Origin: RFXV01 sp038150465
Lineage (GTDB): Bacteria; Bacteroidota; Bacteroidia; Flavobacteriales; Schleiferiaceae
Assembly (NCBI GenBank): GCA_038150465.1
Contig: JAYOTP010000004.1
Location: forward strand, 1 to 64,000
DNA length: 64,000 nt
Direction: 5' to 3'
The translations under genes were made by a program, and so were the position numbers. Position 1 is the first letter of the stretch. Every line of letters starts with the position of its first letter. Shown piece after piece: positions 41,047-50,444 of this stretch. Under the pieces are notes generated by a model. It was not told the DNA's origin. It saw only the letters and a program-made list of their open reading frames with translations, and did not search any database.

Positions 41047-43002
41047 ATGAAGAATTTCATTTTGTCCCTATGTGTTTTGTCCGTCCTCGCAGCGGAGGCC
41101 CAAGTGTCTCCGGTACTGTTCACTGTTGATGGCAGAGAACAGGTGACGGCTGAAGAGTTCACTGCGGTCTTCAACAAGAACCGGGAGATCGGCGAACAGA
41201 TCGATCCCAAGACACCAGAGGAATACCTGCAACTCTATATCGATTTCAAGTTAAAGGTCCGTGAGGCAAAGGATTCGTCCATGCATCTGCGCGCTTCCTT
41301 CATCAATGAGCTGCAGGGCTACAGGGCCCAATTGGCCAAGCCCTACTTGACGGATCAGATGTCGGAGGAGGCACTCGTTAAAGAAGCCTTTGAGCGCATG
41401 CAGGAGGATGTGAAGGCCTCTCATATCATGATCTATGTGGAGGATTTCAATAATGCTGGCGATACGGCCAATGCTTGGAACGAGATCAGCGATGCCTATG
41501 ATCAGGTACGTTCGGGACGAATGACCTTCGAGGAGGCTGCACAGGTCCTCAGCGACGACAGCTATTCAGCCAAGAATAAGGGTTCGCTCGGATGGTTCAA
41601 CGTCTTTGGAATGGTCTATGAATTTGAAAGTGCGGTATATGGTCTTGAAATAGGAGAGATCTCCAAGGTGTTCAAGACGCCTTTCGGGTATCACTTTGCA
41701 CGTCTCGATGCGAAACGTCCGGCGCGCGGAAAGGCGACGGTCGCCCATCTGATGCTCATGCTTCCGGAAGATTCCCAGCCGCTTGAGCAGGCGGAGACCG
41801 AGCGGAAGATCAAAGAGATCCACGGCATGCTCACTGCAGGCAGCCTGAGTTTTGGAAATGCCGTGCTCCAGTTCTCAGAAGACAAGACATCCAAGGGCCG
41901 GGGAGGATTGCTTCCCGAGTTCGGGCTCAACGATATGGTGGGCAGTTTCGAGGATGCAGCGTTTGCACTTCAGGATTCGGGTGCCCTTTCAGCGCCTGTG
42001 CGCACACCCTATGGCTGGCACATCATCCAGCTGATCAAAAAGGAGCCTTTGCGCACATTTTCCGAGATGGAGATGGAGTTGCGCGGAAAGATCAAAAGAG
42101 ACGTACGGGCCGAAGTTTCCCAAGATCGATTCATCGCACGACTGGCCAAGGAATATGATTGGCGACTGGACGAACGTACGCTGAAGAAAGTGGCCAAGGA
42201 GTTGGACGGTTCGGTCGGGCCCAGTTGGACACCCTCAGAAAAGCAGCTGGAAGATCCCCGCATCATTGCGCGTTATGCAGACAGTGCGGTCACCGTCGGC
42301 GCACTCATGGGCTATATCGGTACCGGTAGATCCAATTTCAGTTCGAGCAGTTCCATGCGCTTCATTCTCGAAATGTATCTGGAGATGTATGCTGAAAAGT
42401 GCCTTTTGGCCTATGAGGATGCCCAACTCGAAAAGAAATACCCAGAATTCAGATTGCTGATGAATGAGTACAGGGACGGTATTCTGCTCTTTGATCTGAC
42501 CGATCAGCGCATCTGGTCACGAAGTATGAGCGACAGCCTGGGTCTGTATACCCATTTTGAAGCCAACAAAGAAAACTACCGTTGGGATGTTCGGCACCGA
42601 TACACCACCTACGACTGCGCCTCAAAGAAGATCGCCAAGAAGGTGCGGAAAAAAGTGTTGAAGGGTACGGCAGACAGCCTGCTGCTGGCCAAGTACAACG
42701 AGAAGAGTGTCTTGAACCTTCAGATCGATAAAAAGACAGAGGAAAATGCACCGTCCACAGTAAGCGGTCTGAATGTATTGGAAACAGGACCCATCAGGGA
42801 GGTCAATGGCCGTTATCAATTCATTCAAGTGACCGAAGTCCTTCCCGCCGGCTACAAAAAGTTGGAGGAGGTGAAGGGTCTTGTTGCCGCGGACTATCAG
42901 AAACTCCTGGAGACCGAGTGGGTGAAAAGCCTTCGTTCGGCCTATCCTGTAGTGATCGATGAGAAGGTACGCGATGCGGTCATCCAAGAACTGAGCCGTT
43001 GA
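41047..43002 (+). CDS. Periplasmic peptidyl-prolyl isomerase with two parvulin domains (SurA-like)
   Basis: This 651-residue exported protein has a signal peptide cleaved after about AAEAQ. An N-terminal SurA-like helical region is followed by two PpiC/parvulin rotamase domains: the first at about 115-225 (KASHIMIYVED, GSLGWFNVFGMVYEFE, TPFGYHFARLDAK), the second at about 230-330 (TVAHLMLMLPED, GRGGLLPEFGLNDMVGSFED, TPYGWHIIQLIKK). The remaining 300 residues have no recognised domain. It should assist folding of outer-membrane or T9SS proteins in the periplasm. It heads a cluster of three related genes; the TTG start of the next gene overlaps its stop (TTGA). Confidence 0.9.
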   Translation: MKNFILSLCVLSVLAAEAQVSPVLFTVDGREQVTAEEFTAVFNKNREIGEQIDPKTPEEYLQLYIDFKLKVREAKDSSMHLRASFINELQGYRAQLAKPYLTDQMSEEALVKEAFERMQEDVKASHIMIYVEDFNNAGDTANAWNEISDAYDQVRSGRMTFEEAAQVLSDDSYSAKNKGSLGWFNVFGMVYEFESAVYGLEIGEISKVFKTPFGYHFARLDAKRPARGKATVAHLMLMLPEDSQPLEQAETERKIKEIHGMLTAGSLSFGNAVLQFSEDKTSKGRGGLLPEFGLNDMVGSFEDAAFALQDSGALSAPVRTPYGWHIIQLIKKEPLRTFSEMEMELRGKIKRDVRAEVSQDRFIARLAKEYDWRLDERTLKKVAKELDGSVGPSWTPSEKQLEDPRIIARYADSAVTVGALMGYIGTGRSNFSSSSSMRFILEMYLEMYAEKCLLAYEDAQLEKKYPEFRLLMNEYRDGILLFDLTDQRIWSRSMSDSLGLYTHFEANKENYRWDVRHRYTTYDCASKKIAKKVRKKVLKGTADSLLLAKYNEKSVLNLQIDKKTEENAPSTVSGLNVLETGPIREVNGRYQFIQVTEVLPAGYKKLEEVKGLVAADYQKLLETEWVKSLRSAYPVVIDEKVRDAVIQELSR

Positions 43003-43859
43003 GCCACAGAGCGATCAGATATTCTTTTATCCTGCTGGTCGGTCTGGCCACATCCTGTGACCGGCTTCCATGGAATTCCGAGGAGCGAAAGCCCCTTGCC
43101 CGGGTGCAAGACGCTTTTTTGTACGCAGATGAAGTCTCGGAGATCTTGCCATCAGGGCTCAGAGGAGCGGACAGCCTCGATTGGTTCAGACAATACACCG
43201 ATCAGTGGGTTCGCAACCGAGTGCTCATCGATCGGGCGGTGTTCAATCTTGGGGACGAGGTAACGGGCATTGATGAATTGGTGGAGCGTTATCGGGAAGA
43301 TCTGCTCAAATACAGATATCAGGAAGCCATGCTGCAAAAGCTTCTGGATACAGCCATTACAGAGCAGCAGATCCTCAACTATTTCGAAGCGAACAGTGCC
43401 AATTTCGAGCTCAAGGAAAATATCGTTCGGGCCGCTTATCTGGTTACAGTGCCTGAAGCCCCGGATCTCAAGGAGGCCAAAAAGATGCTCCAGTTGGGAA
43501 CGCGGGAAGACCTTGTGCGTTTGGAAGATTACTGTTTGAAGTATGCCTCGGGCTTTGGTCTCTCCGATAGCACCTGGATGTCCTTTTCGGAGTTGTCGCG
43601 GAAGGTGCCCATACAGACCTACAACCAACAGCAGTTCTTGAAGAAGAATTCCTTTGTGGAAATAGCAGACAGCACACGCATCCACTTGCTCAAGATCTTT
43701 GAATACCGCATCAAGGATGGCCTGTCTCCGCTGCCTTACGTTCGAACCACCATCCGAAGTATTTTGCTCAATCAGCGAAGGAGAGATATTCTGGAAAGAC
43801 TGGAGAGAGATCTGCTGGAGGAAGCACTTGAAAAAAAAGACTGTGAGCTCTATGAATAG
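42999..43859 (+). CDS. SurA-N-like periplasmic lipoprotein without a rotamase domain
   Basis: This 286-residue lipoprotein has the lipobox GLATSC. The helical body (WFRQYTDQWVRNRVLIDRAV, VERYREDLLKYRYQEAML, ITEQQILNYFEANSANFELK) resembles the chaperone part of SurA/PrsA proteins, but no parvulin motif (GxLGW, FGYHI) is visible. It likely acts as a chaperone without isomerase activity, or as an adaptor for its two PpiC-containing neighbours. The start is TTG at 42999 in a TTGA overlap, and its stop lies 8 bases within the next gene. The C-terminal 30 residues are highly charged and helical. Confidence 0.75.
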   Translation: MSHRAIRYSFILLVGLATSCDRLPWNSEERKPLARVQDAFLYADEVSEILPSGLRGADSLDWFRQYTDQWVRNRVLIDRAVFNLGDEVTGIDELVERYREDLLKYRYQEAMLQKLLDTAITEQQILNYFEANSANFELKENIVRAAYLVTVPEAPDLKEAKKMLQLGTREDLVRLEDYCLKYASGFGLSDSTWMSFSELSRKVPIQTYNQQQFLKKNSFVEIADSTRIHLLKIFEYRIKDGLSPLPYVRTTIRSILLNQRRRDILERLERDLLEEALEKKDCELYE

Positions 43860-45210
43860 CCGTTGGACGTTTTTAGGCTGTGTATTCAGCGCCCTTATGC
43901 TTCAGGCCCAGCCGGAACCTGTGGTCGTTGAGGGCATTGCGGCGGTCGTCGGCAAAAACATCATTTTGGTCTCGGATTGGGATCAGCAGATCCAAAGCGT
44001 TGGTCAGCAAAGGCAATCGATGGGGGAGGATGCTCCTTCCGATTGTCAGGTCTTTGAGGATATGCTGTTCGAAAAGCTGCTGATCCATCAGGCAGAGATC
44101 GATTCCATTGAGGTCGGTGAGGACGAAGTGGAATCCACCATCGATCGAAGAATTGCCATGCTCACCGAACAGATCGGTTCTCAGCGCAAAATGGAGGAGT
44201 ACTACAACAAGAGCACCGTTGAGATCAAGGAAGAGATGCGCGAGTTGGTTCAGGACCAGCTTTTGGCGCAGCGCATGCAGGCCACGATCACAGAAGGAGC
44301 TGAGGTCACCCCATCGCAGGTCAGGAAGTTCTATAAAGACATTCCAGAAGACAGCCTTCCGCTGATCAACACGGAGGTGGTCGTGCAGCAGATCGTGAGG
44401 TATCCGAAGGTCACCGCTGACGCCAAGCGATCGGCCATCGAAAAACTGAACGGATTTCGGGAGCGCGTGGAAGGCGGAAGCAGTTTCAGCACCTTGGCCA
44501 TCCTCTACAGCGAGGACCCGGGAAGTGCAAAGAACGGAGGAGAATACAAGGCCATCCAGCGAGGTCAGTTCGTCAAGGAATTCGAGGCCATAGCCTTCAA
44601 TCTTCAGGCAGGGGAAGTATCCGAACCTTTCGAAACGGAATACGGCTACCACATCATCCAACTGATCGAGAAGCGAGGAGAGGAACTCGACCTCAGACAC
44701 ATCCTGGTCAAGCCGAAGATCTCCGATGCCGATCTCAATGCAGCTCGTAGCACACTGGACAGTCTGAAGGCTCAGATCATCAAGGGCAGCATCAGCTTTG
44801 ACGATGCGGCTTTTCAATTCTCGGAAGACGAGGACACGCGTTTCAACAATGGGCTGCTGATCAATCCGCAGAGCGGAGATTCGAAATGGGACATCAGTCA
44901 GTTGGACCGGAGTTTGTTCTACGCCATTGAGGATATGGATCCGGGTGAGATCTCCAAGTCGAGTCTGATGCGCAGCAGAGATGGAAAAGAGGCTTTCAGG
45001 CTCGTTCTGCTCGTCGACCGCACACAGCCGCATCGGGCCAATTTGAAAGAGGATTATTCCCGTCTGCAGATGATGGCCACCATGCAGCGCAAGCAAGAGG
45101 TTGTAGAGGAATGGGTGGCTGAGAAGATAAGAGAGACGGCCGTGAAGATCAGTGCAGACCTGGTGCCCTGCAGCTTTCATTACGACTGGGTCCGCAACGA
45201 ACAAGATTGA
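43852..45210 (+). CDS. SurA-type periplasmic chaperone/peptidyl-prolyl isomerase
   Basis: This 452-residue protein has a signal peptide (ending ALMLQAQ), the SurA N-terminal signature VVVEGIAAVVGKNIILVSD, a first parvulin domain (about 175-280, EVVVQQIVRYP, GGEYKAIQRGQFVKEFEAIAF, TEYGYHIIQLIEKRG) and a second one (about 282-385, LDLRHILVKPKIS). SurA folds outer-membrane proteins in the periplasm. ATG at 43852 is chosen as the start of the signal peptide; it overlaps the preceding gene by 8 bases. The MoxR ATPase gene starts 4 bases after its stop. surA would be a fair name, though the first gene of this cluster is also SurA-like. Confidence 0.9.
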   Translation: MNSRWTFLGCVFSALMLQAQPEPVVVEGIAAVVGKNIILVSDWDQQIQSVGQQRQSMGEDAPSDCQVFEDMLFEKLLIHQAEIDSIEVGEDEVESTIDRRIAMLTEQIGSQRKMEEYYNKSTVEIKEEMRELVQDQLLAQRMQATITEGAEVTPSQVRKFYKDIPEDSLPLINTEVVVQQIVRYPKVTADAKRSAIEKLNGFRERVEGGSSFSTLAILYSEDPGSAKNGGEYKAIQRGQFVKEFEAIAFNLQAGEVSEPFETEYGYHIIQLIEKRGEELDLRHILVKPKISDADLNAARSTLDSLKAQIIKGSISFDDAAFQFSEDEDTRFNNGLLINPQSGDSKWDISQLDRSLFYAIEDMDPGEISKSSLMRSRDGKEAFRLVLLVDRTQPHRANLKEDYSRLQMMATMQRKQEVVEEWVAEKIRETAVKISADLVPCSFHYDWVRNEQD

Positions 45211-45214
45211 TGGA

Positions 45215-46177
45215 ATGAACGAAGTCGAAGCCGTAAAGCAGTTACAAGAGAAGTATCAGGCACTCCGTAAGGAGATCGCCGAGGTCATTGTCGGTCAGGA
45301 TGAAGTGGTGGAGCAATTGCTTCTGGCCATGCTGTGCAAGGGCCATGCACTCCTGGTCGGGGTCCCTGGTCTGGCAAAGACCCTGTTGGTGAACACGGTC
45401 TCCCGTTCGCTGGGCATGCAATTCCAGCGCATCCAGTTCACCCCCGACCTGATGCCCTCGGACATCGTTGGTTCGGAGATACTGGGAGAAGACCGAAAGT
45501 TCCGGTTTGTGCCCGGCCCCGTCTTCTGCAATATGCTTTTGGCCGATGAGATCAACAGAACACCGCCCAAGACCCAAAGTGCCCTTTTAGAGGCCATGCA
45601 GGAACGCTCGGTGACCGCTGCCGGAAAGACGCACGCCATGCCCGACCCTTTTTTCGTTTTGGCCACGCAGAATCCCATTGAGCAGGAGGGAACCTATCCG
45701 CTGCCTGAAGCGCAGCTCGATCGGTTCATGTTCCAGATCAACGTGGATTATCCCGCTTTTGAAGAAGAGGTGCAGATCGTAAAGGGGACCACGGATGATT
45801 CGGTCCGCGAGGTCAGTGAAGTACTCAATGGCCAGCAGATGCTGGATTTTCAGTCCCTCGTCCGCAAGATCCCTGTTACGGACAGTGTATTTGAATATGC
45901 CGTTCGCGTCGTGTCTCGTTCACGGCCTGAAGATCCCAATGCCCCGGATTGGGTGAAGAAATACATCTCCTGGGGAGCAGGACCCCGTGCGGGCCAATTC
46001 CTCATCTTGGGTGCAAAGGCAGTGGCTGCCGTCAATGGAAAGTTCGCCCCGGACGAAGCCGAGGTGCGGAGGGTGGCGATCCCAATCCTCAGGCACCGCA
46101 TCGTCCTGAACTATGAGGCGGAGGCAGCGGGTCTGAAGGTGGAGGATCTGATCGAGCGTCTGCTCAAGATCGACTGA
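45215..46177 (+). CDS. MoxR family AAA+ ATPase
   Basis: MoxR ATPases act as chaperones in the assembly or activation of partner complexes, usually with von Willebrand A proteins. The 320-residue protein has Walker A GVPGLAKT (49-56), Walker B LLADEINRTPPKTQSALLEAM with D111 and E112, sensor 1 FVLATQNPIEQEGTYPLPEAQLDRF (family signature region, 145-170) and the C-terminal lid. It ends the chaperone cluster, starting 4 bases after the surA-like stop. No DUF58 or vWA gene follows: the next gene is a convergent glycosyltransferase overlapping its last 14 bases. Its client is unknown. Confidence 0.93.
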   Translation: MNEVEAVKQLQEKYQALRKEIAEVIVGQDEVVEQLLLAMLCKGHALLVGVPGLAKTLLVNTVSRSLGMQFQRIQFTPDLMPSDIVGSEILGEDRKFRFVPGPVFCNMLLADEINRTPPKTQSALLEAMQERSVTAAGKTHAMPDPFFVLATQNPIEQEGTYPLPEAQLDRFMFQINVDYPAFEEEVQIVKGTTDDSVREVSEVLNGQQMLDFQSLVRKIPVTDSVFEYAVRVVSRSRPEDPNAPDWVKKYISWGAGPRAGQFLILGAKAVAAVNGKFAPDEAEVRRVAIPILRHRIVLNYEAEAAGLKVEDLIERLLKID

Positions 46178-46880
46178 ACAAGTTGTATTTGAGAATGCAA
46201 TAGATGGCGCGGAAGCCGTCTTTCCATCCGATCTTCTTTCCTTCGTCAAAGGTTCTTCCGTAATAGGAGATCCCGACCTCGTAGATCCGCACATTCGGAA
46301 TGCGGGAGATCTTTGCCGTGACTTCGGGCTCAAAGCCAAACCGATTTTCCTTCAGTTGGATGCGCTGGATGAGTTCTCTTCGGAACATCTTGTAGCAGGT
46401 TTCCATGTCACTCAGGTTCAGGTTGGTGAGTGCATTGCTCAGGGTGGTCAGGAACTTGTTTCCGAACGAATGCCAAAAGAAGAGAATGCGATGCGCCTTG
46501 CCACCGGCATAACGCGATCCATAGACCACATCGGCATGACCGTCCAGCAGGGGCTGAAGAAGCAAATTGTATTCGTTCGGGTCGTATTCGAGATCGGCGT
46601 CCTGGATCACCACGAAATCGCCTGTAGCGTGTTCGATGCCCGTCCGTAGGGCTGCTCCTTTTCCTGAATTCCGATCGTGTCTGAAAAAGCGAATGCCTCC
46701 ATCCGGATGCTTCTCACTGTAAGCCTGTATGAAAGCCGCCGTACCATCACTGGAATGATCGTCCACGATGATCAATTCCTTTTCCATACCACCGGTCAAT
46801 TGAACTTCCCGAACGCGGTCGAGGATGGCCGCAATGGTCTTTTCTTCGTTGTAAGCCGGAATGATAACTGAGAGTTTCAA
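46164..46880 (-). CDS. Glycosyltransferase family 2, polyprenyl-phosphate sugar synthase-like
   Basis: This GT2 enzyme of about 238 residues resembles DPM1-type enzymes, which move a sugar from a nucleotide to polyprenyl phosphate on the cytoplasmic face. Motifs are LSVIIPAYNEEKTI at the start, LIIVDDHSSDGT, NSGKGAALRTGI, the metal site QDADLEYDP and VVYGSRY. There is no C-terminal membrane segment, consistent with the short DPM1 class. No ATG is available near the start; TTG at 46880 places the methionine right before KLSVIIP, while a longer TTG start at 46913 is possible. It overlaps the moxR-like gene tail to tail by 14 bases and is divergent from a GT-C membrane protein that could use its product. 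Confidence 0.88.
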   Translation of the reverse strand: MKLSVIIPAYNEEKTIAAILDRVREVQLTGGMEKELIIVDDHSSDGTAAFIQAYSEKHPDGGIRFFRHDRNSGKGAALRTGIEHATGDFVVIQDADLEYDPNEYNLLLQPLLDGHADVVYGSRYAGGKAHRILFFWHSFGNKFLTTLSNALTNLNLSDMETCYKMFRRELIQRIQLKENRFGFEPEVTAKISRIPNVRIYEVGISYYGRTFDEGKKIGWKDGFRAIYCILKYNLFSRS

Positions 46881-46973
46881 CAGCGCAATTTCAAGGAGGC
46901 GCAAGATAGGCAATGAGGCCCGTGTTGATGGGCGGCACTTTTTGGTTTTTCTTTGTCTTCAAAGGATAGGTCT

Positions 46974-48920
46974 ATGGATTCCGGAGTCCCACAAAACGGC
47001 GTGTTGAAAAGCCTGGAGCAAAGCTTTGCGAAAGGCCGATGGGACCTTTGGGTAGTGACGGGGATCGCAGCACTCATGGCCTTTCTGCTTTACGATTTCA
47101 AAGTGAGCGAAGGCGGCGATGATTCTGCCTATGTATCCCGGGCATTCGATCTTCTCAAGATCGGTCGGTTCCCCAGTTTTCAGGGCCCCATTTATCCGAT
47201 CTTCCTTTCCGGTTTGATCGGAGTGTTCGGATTGAAACTGCAGCTGCTGAAGATCAGTTCTGCTGTATTCATGGTCCTGTTCTTTCACTGGACCTATCGA
47301 TTGCTCCGCACACGCATCCCAATCGTAGCACTTTTCCCCGCCTTTGCGCTGGCCGCCATGAGCCCTTTGCTGCTCTATTTTGCCTCACAGACCTATTCAG
47401 AGGCCTTTTTTCTCTTTCTGCTCGCAGGTTTTCTTTCCCTTTTTCTAAGCGCCTTTGTGGACGGCCAAGAAGCGCCTGACTGGAAGGCCCATCTGCTGGC
47501 TGCGCTTTGGATCTGGTTGCTTGGAAGTACCCGGACCGTGGGTTATGCCAGTTTGCCTGCAGTTCTTTTGTTCTTGGCCATGGACAGAAATTGGATCTCC
47601 ATGGCGAAGATCTCCGCATCCTTTTCCGGTGTTTTTCTGGCCATGCAGGGATTGAAGACCGCTCTCTTTGGTGGTGATCTTCTTCAGTTCTCCAGTCAGG
47701 GAGGAACTCTTTTGCTGAAAGATCCCTATACACCGACGGATGGTAAGGAAGATGTCGCTGGTTTCATCGATCGATTCATGGGCAATGCCGATCTGTATCT
47801 GAGCAAACACTATATGAACTTCTTGGGGCTGAGAAAAGAGTCGGTCCTTCCCAACGGTATCCCTGAGCCGATGCAAGTGGAGCCTCTGTATACCTGGGTC
47901 ATTTGTTTGCTGCTGGCCGTATCGATCTATTTCACCTGGAAGAACCGGACCCTTCGCTTTCTTTCGCTTTTGACCGTTGGATTCATCACGCTCACCTTTC
48001 TCGCGGTCCAGACCCGCTGGGACCAGGCCCGTCTGATCCTTCCATATCTGCCCTTTTGCACCCTGATCATCTTTTCGGGTCTGATCTATTCCGCTTCCAG
48101 AATGAAGTCGGGTGGCACTTCACTCCAGTGGGCTTATGTGTTTGGTGTTTCACTGCTTGCCATTTCCCTGATGAACAAGAGCTCGGATCGCATCTCAGAA
48201 AGTCAGGCCGAATTCAAGGAAGCCATCTCCGGCAGGCCGCTCGCGGGTTATACACCAGACTGGCAGAATTACATCCTCATGAGTCAGTACGCCACTCAGT
48301 TGGTACCAGAAAGCGAGGAGATCGCTTGCAGGAAGGCGGGCATCAGCTTCATTTACGGGGGAAGGAAATTCGTAGGCATCACCAAGATCCCCTTTTTATC
48401 CAAAGAGAATGTGGCAGATCTTCCGCGCATAGTCATCCGCATGCAGCAGCTCGACCGATTCACTGATCTTACAGGGCTTGGTCGTGACCGCATTGAACTC
48501 ATGGCATTTGGTGAGCCAGTGAAAAACAGCAAACTGAAGCCGGATCAATTCTATTTCACCTTTGCACTATCGGATGCAGAGGCATCGAAGATCTTTGCAG
48601 CCATGGATTCGGTCGGGATGAAGCACTGGAAAGGATTGGAGCCTTTGGTGTCGCAGTTTGCCAAAACTTATCTGGTCGATCCAGACCAGCTTCTGCGCAC
48701 ACTCAAGGACAAAAATGTACACTACGTTGTGATGGGAAGTTTGAGAAGAAACCCGAATCAGCGATCGGAATTCATCATCAACACCATTCAAAGGTATCTG
48801 AGCTACATACAGACCAAATACCCCAATGCGCTCCAGCAGATCCACCGGATCGGAGACCAAAGCTTGGAGCCGGCCAGCCTGATCAAGATCGACTACGCTC
48901 AGGCAGGATGGATAGAATAG
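46974..48920 (+). CDS. Polytopic GT-C glycosyltransferase (GT39/ArnT-like)
   Basis: This 648-residue membrane protein has about ten to twelve hydrophobic segments between residues 25 and 400 and a soluble C-terminal domain of about 230 residues. After the first membrane helix it has VSEGGDDSAYVSRAFDL, the acidic motif of GT-C enzymes that take sugars from polyprenyl phosphates (compare the DD/DE motif of PMT and ArnT), then GPIYPIFLSGLIGVFG. It should transfer a sugar to a lipid, glycan or protein on the outer face of the inner membrane. ATG at 46974 is preferred. The divergent GT2 gene could make its donor. It overlaps the next gene by 13 bases. Confidence 0.8.
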   Translation: MDSGVPQNGVLKSLEQSFAKGRWDLWVVTGIAALMAFLLYDFKVSEGGDDSAYVSRAFDLLKIGRFPSFQGPIYPIFLSGLIGVFGLKLQLLKISSAVFMVLFFHWTYRLLRTRIPIVALFPAFALAAMSPLLLYFASQTYSEAFFLFLLAGFLSLFLSAFVDGQEAPDWKAHLLAALWIWLLGSTRTVGYASLPAVLLFLAMDRNWISMAKISASFSGVFLAMQGLKTALFGGDLLQFSSQGGTLLLKDPYTPTDGKEDVAGFIDRFMGNADLYLSKHYMNFLGLRKESVLPNGIPEPMQVEPLYTWVICLLLAVSIYFTWKNRTLRFLSLLTVGFITLTFLAVQTRWDQARLILPYLPFCTLIIFSGLIYSASRMKSGGTSLQWAYVFGVSLLAISLMNKSSDRISESQAEFKEAISGRPLAGYTPDWQNYILMSQYATQLVPESEEIACRKAGISFIYGGRKFVGITKIPFLSKENVADLPRIVIRMQQLDRFTDLTGLGRDRIELMAFGEPVKNSKLKPDQFYFTFALSDAEASKIFAAMDSVGMKHWKGLEPLVSQFAKTYLVDPDQLLRTLKDKNVHYVVMGSLRRNPNQRSEFIINTIQRYLSYIQTKYPNALQQIHRIGDQSLEPASLIKIDYAQAGWIE

Positions 48921-50374
48921 AAGCAGGAAAGCAGAGCATGGAGTACTACGAGGAGAAAAAGAAGCTGTACCGGGACCACTTCGGTGCAACGGCCACCGAC
49001 CGGATTCGCTACCGAAAGAGGCATCGTTATTATTGGGATTCCATTACCCAGTATATCAATTATTACCTGCGGGAAGACGACCGCGTATTGGAGATCGGTT
49101 GCGGAACAGGCGAATTGCTGGCCCAGGTGAGAGGAGGGGAGAAGAAGGGGGTCGATTTCAGCGCCGAAATGATCGAAAAGGGCAGGGAGCAATTCCCGGA
49201 CCTGGACCTCGAGTGCATGGATGCAGATGACCTGAACTGCAAGGGCACCTACGATGTGGTGATCCTGTCCAATCTACTGGGTGTTCTTCCAGATATTGAA
49301 AAGGCCCTGAGGCAGATCCATCGGGTCACCCATCCGGAGAGCCGGATCATCCTTTCCTACTACAACTTTGCCTGGCAGCCCTGGCTGCGCATTGCAGAAA
49401 AACTGGGGCTGAAAAGAAAAGCGCCCCAGCAGAGTTGGTTGTCTCGGCACGATATCACCAATCTGCTCTATTTGGCGGGTTTTGAAGTATACCGCGAGAA
49501 TACGGACATGCTTCTGCCATACCGCTGGCCGCTGCTTTCTGGTTTATTCAATACCTATCTGGACAAGCTGCCTGTATTGAATCAATTGGGCATGAATCAA
49601 TTCTTCTTTGCCCGCCCCATTCCAGAAAGGCCGAAAGAGGACTGGGAAAAGGCCTATTCAACGACGGTGCTGGTTCCCGCCCGGAATGAAAGCGGCAACA
49701 TTGAGAATGCCATTCGGCGTCTGCCTGATTTCGGCAAACACATCGAATTGATCTTCGTCGAAGGCAATTCAACAGACGACACCTGGGAGACCATTCAGAA
49801 GATGCAGGCCAAGTACAAGGACAGCCACGACATCAAGATCCTTCAGCAGCCGGGGAAGGGAAAGGGCGATGCGGTTCGTGCAGGTTACGACATTGCCACA
49901 GGAGACATACTGATGATCCTCGATGCCGATCTGACCGTTCCACCGGAGGAGTTGCCCAAATTCTACCGGGCCATTGCCTCCGGGAAAGGAGAATTCATCA
50001 ACGGATGCCGGCTGGTCTATCCACTGGAAAAGAACAGCATGCGTCCTTTCAATATTTTGGGCAATAAGTTCTTCAGTTTGCTTTTCAGCTGGCTGATGGA
50101 GCAACCGGTCAAGGACACCCTCTGCGGCACCAAGGTGATGTTCCGAAAAGACTACCTGAAGCTGCAGGCCAACAGGAAGTACTTTGGGAATTTCGATCCC
50201 TTCGGGGATTTCGATCTGTTGTTCGGTGCCTATAAGTTGAACCTCAAGATCATCGACTTGCCCATACGCTATCAGGAAAGAGTGTATGGCGATACGAACA
50301 TCTCAAGATGGAAACACGGATTGCTCCTTCTTCGCATGAGTGCGTTTGCGATGAACAAGATCAAATTCAAGTAG
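48908..50374 (+). CDS. Fusion of SAM-dependent methyltransferase and family 2 glycosyltransferase
   Basis: This 488-residue protein joins two enzymes. Residues 1-235 form a class I methyltransferase with motif I VLEIGCGTGEL (60-70), VDFSAEMIEKG and the later YDVVILSNLLGVLPD. Residues about 250-485 form a GT2 domain with TTVLVPARNESGN, FVEGNSTDDTW, GKGKGDAVRAGYDIA, the metal motif D339-A-D341, and CGTKVMFRK. The GT2 part resembles polyprenyl-phosphate glycosyltransferases. The enzyme may make and cap or methylate a glycan step. The reading frame is continuous across the joint, so this is a real fusion rather than two genes. It overlaps the GT-C gene upstream by 13 bases. Substrates are unknown. 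Confidence 0.88.
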   Translation: MDRIEAGKQSMEYYEEKKKLYRDHFGATATDRIRYRKRHRYYWDSITQYINYYLREDDRVLEIGCGTGELLAQVRGGEKKGVDFSAEMIEKGREQFPDLDLECMDADDLNCKGTYDVVILSNLLGVLPDIEKALRQIHRVTHPESRIILSYYNFAWQPWLRIAEKLGLKRKAPQQSWLSRHDITNLLYLAGFEVYRENTDMLLPYRWPLLSGLFNTYLDKLPVLNQLGMNQFFFARPIPERPKEDWEKAYSTTVLVPARNESGNIENAIRRLPDFGKHIELIFVEGNSTDDTWETIQKMQAKYKDSHDIKILQQPGKGKGDAVRAGYDIATGDILMILDADLTVPPEELPKFYRAIASGKGEFINGCRLVYPLEKNSMRPFNILGNKFFSLLFSWLMEQPVKDTLCGTKVMFRKDYLKLQANRKYFGNFDPFGDFDLLFGAYKLNLKIIDLPIRYQERVYGDTNISRWKHGLLLLRMSAFAMNKIKFK

Positions 50375-50444
50375 AAGGGAAAGCAGCTGGATCGGGCGGA
50401 TAATCTGCGCCCTGCTGACTACCTTCGCAGCAAAATCAGCCCCT

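Noticed and set aside
43873..45204. A 443-codon open frame on the minus strand opposite the SurA-type gene
   Set aside because: The plus strand carries clear parvulin domains; the antisense product is unlike any protein family I recognise.
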